A stretch of 50,059 nucleotides of DNA, taken from assembly GCA_938091995.1 (NCBI GenBank), contig CALKNZ010000029.1:1-50059 (forward strand). The letters run 5' to 3'. The notes under the pieces are model-generated. The model was not told where the DNA came from and did not search any database. It worked only from the letters and a program-made list of their open reading frames with translations. The stretch comes from an uncultured Luminiphilus sp. (GTDB lineage Bacteria > Pseudomonadota > Gammaproteobacteria > Pseudomonadales > Halieaceae). The translations under genes were made by a program, and so were the position numbers. This document shows, one piece after another, positions 7,719 to 16,962 of the stretch. Each line of letters starts with the position of its first letter. The stretch's first letter is position 1.

Positions 7719-9887
7719 ATGAACACAGTAAAAATATTGGCCGGTGCTTTGATCCCTTTAGTGTTGGGTGCCTGCAACGGAGAAAGCGCTCCGCAAGGCG
7801 GCTCAGAAGAAATGTCTGGGTCAGATAAGGCGACCGTTATGGAGGCGAATCCGCTGTTAATACCCAGCAATCTACAGTTTGGTTATCCCCCGTTTGATCG
7901 TATAAAAAATGCGCACTTTGAACCGGCAATGATTCAAGGTATGGCGGAGCAGCGTGCTGAGATAGAAGCCATTGCCAGTAACGTTGCGCCGCCCACATTT
8001 GAGAATACTTTGGTGGCTATGGAGAAAAGTGGGCAGCTACTCGATCGAGCCGCCCGGGTATTCTTCGGTTTATCGTCGGCTAACACTAATGATGAGATTG
8101 AGGCTATTCAGGTACGCCTGTCGCCGCAATTTGCAGAACACGGCGATGCTATTTTATTAGACGCGCGGCTCTTTGAGCGCATCGATACTTTGTATCGTCA
8201 GCGGGATCAGTTGTCGCTTGATCCGGAAGCACTGAGGCTATTGGAAGAAACCTATAAAGACTTCGTTCGTGCCGGTGCATTGCTGACAGAGTCTGAGCAG
8301 GAGCGCATGCGGGCCATTAATGCCGAGATGGCGAGCCTGCAAACCGCCTTTCGACAAAATGTGCTGTCAGAGGTCAATGCTCAGGCGATCATTGTCGATG
8401 CCGCGGAGCAGCTCGACGGCTTATCTGAAGGGGAGATTGCGTCAGCAAAGGCCGCAGGCGTCGAGAGAGGTCTTGAGGATAAGTGGGTGATACCGTTGCT
8501 CAATACCTCGGGACAGCCTGCACTGGCTCGCCTAACCGATCGGAATTTAAGGGAGCGCATTTACAGGGCATCGGTTGGTCGAGGCTCGTCTGGGGGTGAT
8601 TATGATAACCGAGACAACATTTCAAAAATAATGAAGTTGCGAGCCGAGCGGGCGCAGCTGCTAGGCTACCCAAACCATGCGGCGTTTAATCTCGAAAATC
8701 AAACAGCAAAGACCACCGAAGCGGTTAACGAGAGGCTCACGAGTTTGGCGCCAGTGGCGGTTGCCAATGCCAAAATCGAATCGGCAGAGCTACAAACGCT
8801 TATTGCTGCAGAGGGCGGGGATTTTGCGTTGGCTCCATGGGACTGGGCCTTTTATTCTGAGCGTTTACGCGCCGAGAAATATGCATTCGACGAGTCGGAG
8901 CTCCAACCTTATTTTGAACTGAACAATGTGTTGACACTTGGGGTCTTTTACGCGGCGGAACAGCTCTATGGCATCACATTTAAGCTGCGCGATGATCTGC
9001 CCGTTTATCATGAAACGGTTCGAGTTTGGGAGGTCCGCAATGCCGACGATTCTGTACTCGCGTTATTTATAGAGGATATGTACGCCAGAGCATCAAAACG
9101 GGGCGGAGCCTGGGCTATGTCTTATGTATCCCAATCGGGCCTCATGGAAACCCAGCCAGTTTCTGCCAATCACTTGAATATTCCTCGCCCCCCTGAAGGT
9201 GAGCCCACCTTATTAACGTGGGATGAAGTAACCACGCTTTTCCATGAATTTGGTCATGCTCTGCATGCTATGTTTGCTGACGTGCAGTACCCCAGCAGCT
9301 TGTCTGTGCCTCGTGACTTCGTTGAATACCCTTCACAAGTCAATGAAATGTGGGCTAGCTGGCCAGAGGTACTTTCCAATTACGCGATTCATTACGAGAC
9401 AGGTGAATCGCTGCCCATGGCGTTACTGGAAAAGGTATCGGCTTCAGCTCAATTTAATGAGGGATTTAGATCGACAGAATACCTGGCTGCGTCACTTCTA
9501 GATCAGGCTTGGCATCAGCGATCGGCTAACGAACTGCCAGATGCACAGGGTGTGTTGGCATTCGAGGCCGAAGCCCTGAACGAGGCGGGGGCCTATTTTG
9601 AGGCGGTACCACCTCGGTATCGCACCACCTACTTTTCTCATATTGTTGGCGGCTATTCTGCGGGTTACTACTCCTACATTTGGAGTGAGGTTCTTGATGC
9701 CGATACCGTGGAATGGTTCGAGGAAAACGGCGGTTTACGACGGGAAAATGGTGATCATTTCAGAGCTACGTTGCTATCACGGGGAGGGTCTGAGGATGCG
9801 ATGAGCTTATATCGTAATTTTCGGGGCCGTGATGCGGCGTTAGAACCTTTGCTTCAGCGGCGAGGGTTGATGCCGGTTTCTAACTAA
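7719..9887 (+). CDS. M3-family zinc oligopeptidase lipoprotein (peptidyl-dipeptidase Dcp-like)
   Basis: A 722-residue zinc metallopeptidase. It begins with a lipoprotein signal whose lipobox LGAC ends at about Cys19, so it should sit in the cell envelope, unlike cytosolic E. coli Dcp or OpdA. The zinc-binding HEFGHALH is at residues 509-516, and the third ligand glutamate follows in FVEYPSQ. The C-terminal substrate-binding part (TYFSHIVGGYSAGYYSYIWSEVLDAD) is typical of the M3A family. Such enzymes cleave short peptides, so it is probably periplasmic peptide turnover. Length fits a complete enzyme. No transporter or partner gene is adjacent. Confidence 0.93.
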   Translation: MNTVKILAGALIPLVLGACNGESAPQGGSEEMSGSDKATVMEANPLLIPSNLQFGYPPFDRIKNAHFEPAMIQGMAEQRAEIEAIASNVAPPTFENTLVAMEKSGQLLDRAARVFFGLSSANTNDEIEAIQVRLSPQFAEHGDAILLDARLFERIDTLYRQRDQLSLDPEALRLLEETYKDFVRAGALLTESEQERMRAINAEMASLQTAFRQNVLSEVNAQAIIVDAAEQLDGLSEGEIASAKAAGVERGLEDKWVIPLLNTSGQPALARLTDRNLRERIYRASVGRGSSGGDYDNRDNISKIMKLRAERAQLLGYPNHAAFNLENQTAKTTEAVNERLTSLAPVAVANAKIESAELQTLIAAEGGDFALAPWDWAFYSERLRAEKYAFDESELQPYFELNNVLTLGVFYAAEQLYGITFKLRDDLPVYHETVRVWEVRNADDSVLALFIEDMYARASKRGGAWAMSYVSQSGLMETQPVSANHLNIPRPPEGEPTLLTWDEVTTLFHEFGHALHAMFADVQYPSSLSVPRDFVEYPSQVNEMWASWPEVLSNYAIHYETGESLPMALLEKVSASAQFNEGFRSTEYLAASLLDQAWHQRSANELPDAQGVLAFEAEALNEAGAYFEAVPPRYRTTYFSHIVGGYSAGYYSYIWSEVLDADTVEWFEENGGLRRENGDHFRATLLSRGGSEDAMSLYRNFRGRDAALEPLLQRRGLMPVSN

Positions 9888-9914
9888 GAATTGGCTGTGT
9901 TTTGATCATTCCAT

Positions 9915-9938
9915 CCCCTGAAATTGAAATTTCGGGGG
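9915..9938. other. Inverted repeat between convergent genes
   Basis: CCCCTGAAAT (9915-9924) pairs with ATTTCGGGGG (9929-9938) across a four-base TGAA loop, giving ten pairs of which one is a G-T wobble. It lies between the end of the M3 peptidase and the end of the EthD gene, where a shared terminator would be expected. There is no T tract on either side, so it is not a standard intrinsic terminator; it could stabilise 3' ends. Confidence 0.45.
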
Positions 9939-10057
9939 AGGACAGTTGGGGGTGACTATTGCCCCTTTACTATCGCCACTATCGCCCTTAAGCACCAAGT
10001 ACTAGGTAGGGGGTAAGGCCTAAGGGTTTTTGTGAAAAGTGAGATCGCTTTTTCACG

Positions 10058-10432
10058 TTACGCGATATTCTGAGTAGTAGGCAGGGTCGATGCCACCTCA
10101 TCCACCACAAAACTGACGGTTTTCGAACGGTCAAATAACAGCTCTTCATCGGCGATAATTTCGACCTGTGCCTCAGGTTGTGCGAGGGCAGCCATCGCCG
10201 TTTGCATTGCTGTTGCATTTGGAAACCATATTTCCATGAGTACGTCGAAGTCTGGTTCGCTACCGTACTGATTTTCAGGGTCAGAGGGACGTACATAACG
10301 ACGCTGGTAGTGCGTTGCGTACCCGGCTAAATATTTTTCACCGATATGCCGATGGTGATTCTCGTAATATTTTTTAAATGCCGTTTTGCTCATGCCGGTC
10401 TTCCGCGAGAGCAGCGTAATAACTTTTATCAT
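10058..10432 (-). CDS. EthD-domain protein
   Basis: A 124-residue protein that starts MIKVITLLSRKTGMSKTAFKKYY and continues ENHHRHIGEKYL, the typical EthD opening: a beta strand, a short helix with 'F..Y...H', and a conserved His pair. EthD proteins form dimeric alpha/beta barrels; EthD is needed for ETBE degradation, while other members act on quinones or aromatic products. No substrate can be named here. It is convergent with the M3 peptidase and divergent from the GST gene (starts about 140 bases apart). Confidence 0.82.
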   Translation of the reverse strand: MIKVITLLSRKTGMSKTAFKKYYENHHRHIGEKYLAGYATHYQRRYVRPSDPENQYGSEPDFDVLMEIWFPNATAMQTAMAALAQPEAQVEIIADEELLFDRSKTVSFVVDEVASTLPTTQNIA

Positions 10433-10571
10433 GAGTCATGCAGTCCGCTGTGTGATTTTTAACCCTGTGTCGATTATGCCCACCTAAAGCGCCAGAGGGC
10501 AGCGCTCTTTTGTGTGCTCGATACCCGATGTAGATGTTAAGCTTCCGCGGCCACTCATACAGGAGATCACT

Positions 10572-11228
10572 GTGCTAAAACTCTATGGCTTTGCTGTCAG
10601 TAACTACTTCAACATGGTCCGCATGACCCTTGCGGCTAAGGGGCTTGAGTTTGAGGTTGTAAAGACGTTTCCAAATCAAAATCCGGATTGGACCTCAATG
10701 AGCCCTATGGGGAAAGTGCCCTGTCTTGAAACAGAACATGGGTGCATTGCAGAAACCCACGTTATTCTTGAATACCTTGATGATCAATATCCTGACAAAC
10801 CGATACTGCCTGGGAACAGTTATGACAAGGCCAGAGCGCGTCAGCTTATGCACTCTTTAGAGCTGTATCTTGAATTACCTGCGCGACGACTGTTTCCCGG
10901 CACGCTCTTTGGCGGGCAAAATGACCAGTTAACCATTGATGAGGTGAAGCCGGTGCTCGAAAAGGGAGTGCGCACGATAAATCAATTGGCGAATTGTGGT
11001 CCCTACCTGATGGGAGATACCCCATTGGCTCCCGATTACATGGCGCTATATATCCTCCCCTTGGTGCAAGCCGTAGCGAAAAAAACGTATGGCTGGGATT
11101 TGCTGGCCGATATTCACGGCAGTGCAGAACTATTGGCGGCATTAAACAGCAATGAATATGCGCAGCAATACAGTGCCGAGAGTGCTGCAGAAATGGCCGA
11201 GTTTGTGGCTGGACTCAGCGCAAAGTAA
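10572..11228 (+). CDS. Glutathione S-transferase family protein
   Basis: A 218-residue soluble GST. I chose GTG at 10572 because AGGAG lies six bases upstream and the thioredoxin-like domain begins there (LKLYGFAVSNYFNMV). An ATG at 10512 would add 20 residues of no family resemblance. The cis-Pro and glutathione-binding segment MGKVPCLETEHG...AETHVILEYLD is intact, and the all-helical C-terminal domain contains LMGDTPLAPDYMALYILPL. The nearby EthD and QueG/RdhA-like genes suggest metabolism of unusual or xenobiotic compounds, but that is inference. Confidence 0.88.
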   Translation: MLKLYGFAVSNYFNMVRMTLAAKGLEFEVVKTFPNQNPDWTSMSPMGKVPCLETEHGCIAETHVILEYLDDQYPDKPILPGNSYDKARARQLMHSLELYLELPARRLFPGTLFGGQNDQLTIDEVKPVLEKGVRTINQLANCGPYLMGDTPLAPDYMALYILPLVQAVAKKTYGWDLLADIHGSAELLAALNSNEYAQQYSAESAAEMAEFVAGLSAK

Positions 11229-11384
11229 ATTTTAGTGGCAACTGCACAAAGACGATCTGAGTGACCGGGATCACAACCATAACCTGACGGTGCTCAGTCG
11301 GGCTGTTTGTAGAGGGGGTAATGCTTAATGCTAGCTGCGAGAGGCTAATAGGCTCACAGCAGGGTTGAAGATCCCGCCGAACCG

Positions 11385-12413
11385 CTATTGCTCGTCGTCG
11401 GCGGTGTTACCGTCGGCGACCTGCTTTTGAGCATCCGCTGCCAGGCGCTGCGCGCGTCTTTGCAATTTTGAGGCCAGACTCAGCCCTACAGTGGGGAGAG
11501 ACCAGGGGCAGACCGCGATGCAAATCGCACACCCTGATGTTTCTGCAAAATAGGGAATACAGCGCTCGAAATCGACATACCATTTATTGACACCTCGAAC
11601 GAGCTGCTTTTCGGGTGCGATGGCCTCGGGTGGGCAGGCATTTTCACAGACACGGCAGCGGCTACAGAAATCATCTATGCCGAACTCTCTGGGGGGTGTG
11701 CTGGCAAACGGTGCGTCCGTTAGTACTGCGGACAGGCGAAAAGCCGAGCCGAATTCAGGATTGATGATTGATCCGTGTTTCCCCAGCTCACCAAAACCGC
11801 AGGCAATAGCGGCTGGAATCATCAAGATTTTTCCGGTCATGGGGCCGGTGATAGCATCGGCCTGATAGCCCTGCTCACGCAGCCAGGCGGCTACTTTTTT
11901 TGCGGCGGCGGCGGCCCTAAGGTACTGTCTTGTCACGTCTTTGCCACCGCGAATTGCGGGCACGTGCCTTAACTCTTCGTAATCGTGTTGAACACCCAGC
12001 ATGACAATATTGGGCAGGGTGGTATCTTCATGATCGAATACCCAGTCGGTCTCTAGAGGCGTGACGCCGGTCATTTCGCAGTCCCCCGAATCAACAAACT
12101 GCTGTAGTTCCGCGGTCCAGTCATTGGGCTGTTTGGCTATTTTTTCTTCAGCGACTTCAGGAGAGGGCTGTGCCACAGCTTCGTGACGTAACCTTCTGAG
12201 TTCTAACATCTCTTGATCGGGTTGTTCTCTGGCGTAAAACCACTTTTGCGCTTTACCAAAAGGGACTGCTTCTGGGTCAGGGGCCCACCAAACCATAGAC
12301 GGACGCCGTTTTTCCGGTTCTCCAACGCCATTTACGGCGTTACCGCGATAGTTCTGCAATAGCTGCGTAAAATTTTCGTCGGGGGTGAAGTGCTGTATTT
12401 TTTTTGGAGCCAT
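11385..12413 (-). CDS. Two-[4Fe-4S] protein of the epoxyqueuosine reductase / reductive dehalogenase superfamily
   Basis: A 342-residue protein. Two ferredoxin-type clusters are visible near the C terminus: Cys250-x2-Cys253-x2-Cys256-x3-Cys260-Pro, and Cys285-x9-Cys295-x2-Cys298-x3-Cys302-Pro. Before them is the corrinoid-binding-type region CGFGELGKHGSIINPEFG followed by FRLSAVLTDAPF (about 205-236), shared by QueG and RdhA enzymes. The order and the KWYVDFERCIPYFAETSGC segment look closer to RdhA than QueG. There is no Tat signal, no B12-binding DxHxxG domain, no flavin domain and no adjacent membrane anchor gene, so this is a soluble, non-respiratory member. True QueG also carries C-terminal HEAT-like repeats, absent here. 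Function is unassigned; the superfamily call is good. Confidence 0.75.
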   Translation of the reverse strand: MAPKKIQHFTPDENFTQLLQNYRGNAVNGVGEPEKRRPSMVWWAPDPEAVPFGKAQKWFYAREQPDQEMLELRRLRHEAVAQPSPEVAEEKIAKQPNDWTAELQQFVDSGDCEMTGVTPLETDWVFDHEDTTLPNIVMLGVQHDYEELRHVPAIRGGKDVTRQYLRAAAAAKKVAAWLREQGYQADAITGPMTGKILMIPAAIACGFGELGKHGSIINPEFGSAFRLSAVLTDAPFASTPPREFGIDDFCSRCRVCENACPPEAIAPEKQLVRGVNKWYVDFERCIPYFAETSGCAICIAVCPWSLPTVGLSLASKLQRRAQRLAADAQKQVADGNTADDEQ

Positions 12414-12611
12414 AATTGAGCTATCCGCCGTCCTCTAGACCGAGAGATTAGACCGGCTAAGGGGTATTGGCCAGAGCCGACATCGATTTGGGTCTCATCC
12501 GTTGTGCGGCATTAGGTGTCCCTGAGGACCGGGCTCGGTTTGGTTGGTAACCTTTCAGCCTCGTCTTAGCGCGGCTGGCTGCTTGGGAAAGAGAGGGCAG
12601 CTGATAAGAAA

Positions 12612-13349
12612 TTAGGCCGCAGCAAATAACTCGGGTTGGTTGATTTTACTATTTTCGTATTGCTTGGGTCGGACGAAGCCCAGCTCAGCTCGAACCTCTT
12701 CCAAAGACTCGGTGAGGCGCTCTTCCCAGCGAATAGCGGGCATCCATGCAGCTTGCTGCCCCAGTTTCTGTCCCTCAAGAACCAGCGCATTGATATCTAG
12801 TGCAGGTATTTCTTGTTGATACTTGCGTTTGGCCATTTTGATAATGAAGTTAATGCCTCGGTTGGGAACCTGCGTTGTCATGAAAGATAGTAGGCTGAGC
12901 TCGCCAATGGGATCACGTCCGTACCCTGTAAGAACGTGCTGTAGATCGTGGATATCACGCAGTCGATCACCGGTCCAGCGCTCATCGGCGGAGAAGCCTT
13001 GGTAATTGCGAGAGCCCTGGCTCGAGGCAACAAGTCCGTCTGCAGAAAGGTTTTGGCCGTGAATAAATCGGTAGTAGGTATGGCCTATCGAGCCCTCAGG
13101 CATAACAGACAGGCGCTTACGATCATTGAGTAAAGTGACAATGTTAGGTTTTTCAGTAAGTAGTGCTCGGCCCGAGCTGTCATTTAATAGGCGTTTTACG
13201 GTGTGGCCAATCACATCCCCACTCAGCGCTTCAATAACTTTGAAAACCTGGCTCGTGTCATCGGGATCTTGCAGCAGCCTTTTCACCGCTAGCGTTGCTG
13301 CGATGGGCCTGATCCTTTTGCGGAGAAAAATACGCTTTAATGTATTCAT
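12612..13349 (-). CDS. Coq4 family protein (ubiquinone biosynthesis)
   Basis: A 245-residue protein with the Coq4 signature HDxxHx11E: His134, Asp135, His138 and Glu150 in HDLQHVLTGYGRDPIGE. The surrounding GSIGHTYYRFI and DERWTGDRLRDIHD are also typical. Coq4 binds a metal through this motif and takes part in ubiquinone synthesis; the eukaryotic protein has been linked to oxidative decarboxylation of the ring C1. Its role in this organism is inferred by family only. It has a leftward promoter region shared with the divergent molybdoenzyme; the next leftward gene begins about 200 bases downstream. Confidence 0.85.
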   Translation of the reverse strand: MNTLKRIFLRKRIRPIAATLAVKRLLQDPDDTSQVFKVIEALSGDVIGHTVKRLLNDSSGRALLTEKPNIVTLLNDRKRLSVMPEGSIGHTYYRFIHGQNLSADGLVASSQGSRNYQGFSADERWTGDRLRDIHDLQHVLTGYGRDPIGELSLLSFMTTQVPNRGINFIIKMAKRKYQQEIPALDINALVLEGQKLGQQAAWMPAIRWEERLTESLEEVRAELGFVRPKQYENSKINQPELFAAA

Positions 13350-13686
13350 GATCTGCCTTAGTTTACTGCTGCTTCAACTGTACGATTAGGATCCAGTGAC
13401 CTCAAGAACCTAGTCGACATAATAGCCGGCAGCGGTCTAGTGGTTTCCTGCCCAATTAGGTTAAACGTAGCGCAATCCTGAGAGGGTCCATAGGTCATTA
13501 TCGGTCATTGACAGGTGAGGATGCGGCCTTATGGTGAAGGTCGATGTTCAAAGTCGGGGTTTTTGATCTGCGTGACGATAATTGGCGAGGATCTTTATCT
13601 GGTGAATACCCCAGTAGTGTGTTCAACAGTCTTGCGCTTTGTCGTAGGGCAAGGCAGGGTTGTGTTTTGTCAGTGAAGCCAACGTT
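13350..13686. other. Divergent intergenic region, coq4-like / molybdoenzyme
   Basis: About 340 bases between two divergent starts. I found no convincing reading frame on either strand and no tRNA-like or strong hairpin structure. It must hold the promoters for both neighbours, but I cannot assign boxes with confidence. Confidence 0.5.
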
Positions 13687-15807
13687 ATGACTCAAGAGCG
13701 TCAAACCCATTATCGGGCCTGTCATTTGTGCGAGGCCATTTGTGGTGTCGTTATAGAAACAGAGGGGTCGGAGGTGCTCTCCATTAAAGGCGACCCGGAT
13801 GACCCCTTAAGTCGCGGGCATATTTGCCCCAAAGCTGTGGCGCTTCAGGACATCCATAGCGATCCTGATCGTCTGCGCAAGCCTGTCAAACGGGTTCGTA
13901 GCACTGACGGCGGCTATGAGCATGTGCCTATTGATTGGGATGAGGCGCTAGACCTAGCGGCTCAAGGCCTGGTTAAAACCATCAAAAGCCATGGCGTAGA
14001 TGCTGTGGGAATCTACATGGGTAATCCTACGGTGCATAACTACGGCATGATGACCCATCAAAGTGCCTTGTTTAAACACATCCGAACGCGAAATCGGTTC
14101 TCTGCGACATCGGTTGATCAGCTGCCCCACCACATAATTTCACTGTGGCTTTTTGGTCATAAGCTCCTGTTCCCCATTCCTGATATTGACCGAACCGATT
14201 ACTTTCTCATGATCGGCGCCAATCCTGTCGCCTCCAACGGCAGTATCTGGACGGTTCCTGATGTTCGTAAACGAATTAAGTCTTTAACTGAGCGCGGCGG
14301 AAAGCTTGTTGTCATTGACCCCCGGCGCACGGAAACGGCTGAACTAGCTACTGAGCATCATGCCGCTAGGCCAGGAACCGATGCCGCGCTGTTGCTTGCG
14401 ATGCTCAATGTGCTGTTTCGTGATGACCTCGTTTGCGCGGGCCATCTAACGGACTTTTTGGATGGTATCAATGAGGTTGAAAAGGTTGTGATGCCTTTTA
14501 CACCTGCTTGGGCAGCCTCGCACACGGGCATGACGGAAGAAGTGATAACTCAGCTGGCGCATGAATTTGCGAATGCCGACAAGGCTATCTGCTACGGGCG
14601 TATGGGAGTTTCAACCCAGCGCTTTGGTACGCTTTGCCAATGGGCCATTCAGATGATCAATATATTGACCGGTAATTTGGATAGGGAGGGTGGTAGTTTA
14701 TTTACCCTGCCCGCAGTTGATCAGGTGCTGGGTACAAGTCCGGGCGGTTTTGGCCGGCATAGTAGCCGCGTTCGTCAGCTGCCTGAGTTCGATCGTGAAT
14801 TGCCCGTAGCGTGTTTGACAGAGGAAATTACGACCCCAGGTGACGGTAAAATTCGGGCGCTGTTTACAGGCGCGGGTAATCCGGTGTTGTCGACCCCGGC
14901 AGGTGATGTTTTGGACCGTGCTCTCGAAGACCTTGAGTTTATGGTCTCCCTTGACCCCTGGATTAATGAAACAACCCGGCACGCTGATGTTATTTTGCCG
15001 CCAACGTCTCCTTTAGAGCACGATCACTACGACCTAGCGTTTCATGTCAACGCGATGCGTAATACCGCACGCTACAGTGAAGCGGTTTTTGAAAAGCCCG
15101 AAGGAGCCTTGCATGACTGGGAGATCTTTCAGAGTTTAGGCGATAGGGTCGCAGAGGCGCTTAACCTCGAAGGGCGTAAAGCAGTGCCCCCGCATGTCAT
15201 TATCGATTACGGTTTAAAAGCTGGACCTTACGGTGATAACAGCGAGCACAAGCTTTCGATCGAAGCACTCAAAGCTCGTCCCTCTGGGGTAGATCTAGGC
15301 CCGTTGAAGCCCCAGCTTCCCGAGCGACTTAAAACTCCGGGTCAACGCATCAATTTAATGCCTTCGGCATTGTTGGAAGATTTTAATCGTCTCGAGCAGC
15401 AGCTTGGCGAGGCTAGTGAGGGTTATCGACTGATAGGTCGGCGTCACGTGCGCGACTGTAATTCATGGATGCACAATTTCACTCGACTTGTTAAAGGCCC
15501 TCAACGATGTACTTTGCAAGTCAGCCCTGACGACGCTCGGCGCGAGGGTTGGTTGACGGGGACTCAGGTGAGCGTCGCTAGTGAGGCAGGACAGATAGTG
15601 GTCGAACTTGAAATAACCGATACGATGATGCCGGGGGTTGTCAGTTTACCTCATGGCTATGGTCATGGGCGTCAGGGAACAGTCAGCGGCGTTGCTAACG
15701 CCCATGCCGGTGTGAGTTGCAATACCATCACGGAGTCAACGTACATTGATGAGTTGACAGGGAATGCCGCACTTAACGGGGTGGGTGTGTCCATTGCCAG
15801 TCTTTAA
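13687..15807 (+). CDS. Molybdopterin-dependent oxidoreductase (formate dehydrogenase/DMSO reductase superfamily)
   Basis: The ATG at 13687 gives 706 residues; a TTG at 13660 would add nine. The N-terminal [4Fe-4S] motif is Cys12, Cys15, Cys19 and Cys47 (ACHLCEAICG...GHICPKA). Cofactor-binding segments follow: GNPTVHNYG, DYFLMIGANPVASNG, VVIDPRRTETAE and GADAALLLAM-like PGTDAALLLAML. The C-terminal molybdopterin dinucleotide domain contains RDCNSWMHNF and SLPHGYGHGR. Around the position of the metal ligand in FdhF the sequence is SATSVDQLPHH (139-149), with no Cys or Sec; Asp144 is a possible ligand. There is no Tat signal and no electron-transfer or membrane subunit next to it, so it is a cytoplasmic stand-alone enzyme of unknown substrate. 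Confidence 0.88.
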   Translation: MTQERQTHYRACHLCEAICGVVIETEGSEVLSIKGDPDDPLSRGHICPKAVALQDIHSDPDRLRKPVKRVRSTDGGYEHVPIDWDEALDLAAQGLVKTIKSHGVDAVGIYMGNPTVHNYGMMTHQSALFKHIRTRNRFSATSVDQLPHHIISLWLFGHKLLFPIPDIDRTDYFLMIGANPVASNGSIWTVPDVRKRIKSLTERGGKLVVIDPRRTETAELATEHHAARPGTDAALLLAMLNVLFRDDLVCAGHLTDFLDGINEVEKVVMPFTPAWAASHTGMTEEVITQLAHEFANADKAICYGRMGVSTQRFGTLCQWAIQMINILTGNLDREGGSLFTLPAVDQVLGTSPGGFGRHSSRVRQLPEFDRELPVACLTEEITTPGDGKIRALFTGAGNPVLSTPAGDVLDRALEDLEFMVSLDPWINETTRHADVILPPTSPLEHDHYDLAFHVNAMRNTARYSEAVFEKPEGALHDWEIFQSLGDRVAEALNLEGRKAVPPHVIIDYGLKAGPYGDNSEHKLSIEALKARPSGVDLGPLKPQLPERLKTPGQRINLMPSALLEDFNRLEQQLGEASEGYRLIGRRHVRDCNSWMHNFTRLVKGPQRCTLQVSPDDARREGWLTGTQVSVASEAGQIVVELEITDTMMPGVVSLPHGYGHGRQGTVSGVANAHAGVSCNTITESTYIDELTGNAALNGVGVSIASL

Positions 15808-15951
15808 CTGAAGCGATAACACGTCTAACCATCGGTGCCGGGGATTGAAGTACGGTCGGGGCGCTTTTGTGCGGGCGTAGGTCCAGATTTTCAAAAGTTT
15901 TTGCCAACGATGAAATACTGCTACGGAGGGCGTTGATCGCGATATAATGGA

Positions 15952-16962
15952 ATGATGAACGAACCTTCGGTTGACAGAAAAGTTGAGCTAATCCCCACCC
16001 AGCAAATTAAAAGTGGTGACAAATTTACCACTGAAAAGGGTGTTCGGGCGATTAAGGATGGTATTAAACGCAGTGCCACGAGCTCTGCTGCGTTGAAGAA
16101 GCCCGATTGGCTTCGTGTTCGGATTCATAGCACACCCAACTACGCCGCGGTAAAAACCATTGTCCACGAGAACGATCTGGCGACCGTCTGTGAAGAGGCG
16201 AAGTGCCCTAACATCAGCGAGTGTTGGAGTGCCGGTACTGCAACAATCATGTTGATGGGGGATGTTTGCACCCGAGCCTGTCAGTTTTGTGCGGTGAATA
16301 CCGGCAATCCCCGGGGTTGGCTCGACCCCGATGAGGCAGATAAAACAGCGCGTGCGGTGCAATTAATGGGGCTGAAATACGTAGTCTTGACCTCGGTTAA
16401 CCGCGACGACCTTCCCGACGGCGGGGCATCTCGATATGCCGAGGTGGTAATCGCAGTAAAGAATCAAAATCCAGAAACGGCGGTGGAAGCTCTAACCCCC
16501 GATTTCCTTGGGGATACCCGCGCCGTCGAAGTATTACTCGACTCCGGTATTGAGGTCTTCGCACAAAACATCGAAACCGTTGAAAGATTGACTCACCCAG
16601 TGAGAGATGCCCGAGCCACTTATCAGCAAACGCTGTCAGTATTGGCGCATGGTAAAACATACCGTCCTGATGTCATTACCAAAACGTCACTTATGCTGGG
16701 TTTAGGCGAAACAGACGACGAGATCGTACAGTGCATGAAAGACTGTCGCGAGCATGGTGTCGATGTCATTACATTGGGACAGTATCTTCAACCCACTAGG
16801 AATCATTACCCGATTGCCAGATATGTCACCCCTGAAGAATTTGATCGCTATCGAAATCTGGGCCTGTCTCTTGGATTTATGGAGGTGGTGGCGGGCGCTT
16901 TGGTGCGATCAAGCTATCGGGCTGAGCGGGTGCTCGAGGGCAATAATGTGGGGCTTACATAA
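15952..16962 (+). CDS. lipA: Lipoyl synthase
   Basis: A 336-residue radical SAM enzyme that inserts two sulfurs into octanoyl groups on lipoyl domains. The auxiliary cluster is bound by Cys80, Cys85 and Cys91 ([13 protein letters not shown]), and the radical SAM cluster by Cys106, Cys110 and Cys113 (CTRACQFC). The C-terminal VRSSYRAE holds the conserved serine ligand of the auxiliary cluster. It has about 15 extra N-terminal residues relative to E. coli; ATG codons at 15952 and 15955 are both possible. lipB is not next to it. Its stop codon overlaps the start of the following glycosyltransferase (TAATG). Confidence 0.97.
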   Translation: MMNEPSVDRKVELIPTQQIKSGDKFTTEKGVRAIKDGIKRSATSSAALKKPDWLRVRIHSTPNYAAVKTIVHENDLATVCEEAKCPNISECWSAGTATIMLMGDVCTRACQFCAVNTGNPRGWLDPDEADKTARAVQLMGLKYVVLTSVNRDDLPDGGASRYAEVVIAVKNQNPETAVEALTPDFLGDTRAVEVLLDSGIEVFAQNIETVERLTHPVRDARATYQQTLSVLAHGKTYRPDVITKTSLMLGLGETDDEIVQCMKDCREHGVDVITLGQYLQPTRNHYPIARYVTPEEFDRYRNLGLSLGFMEVVAGALVRSSYRAERVLEGNNVGLT

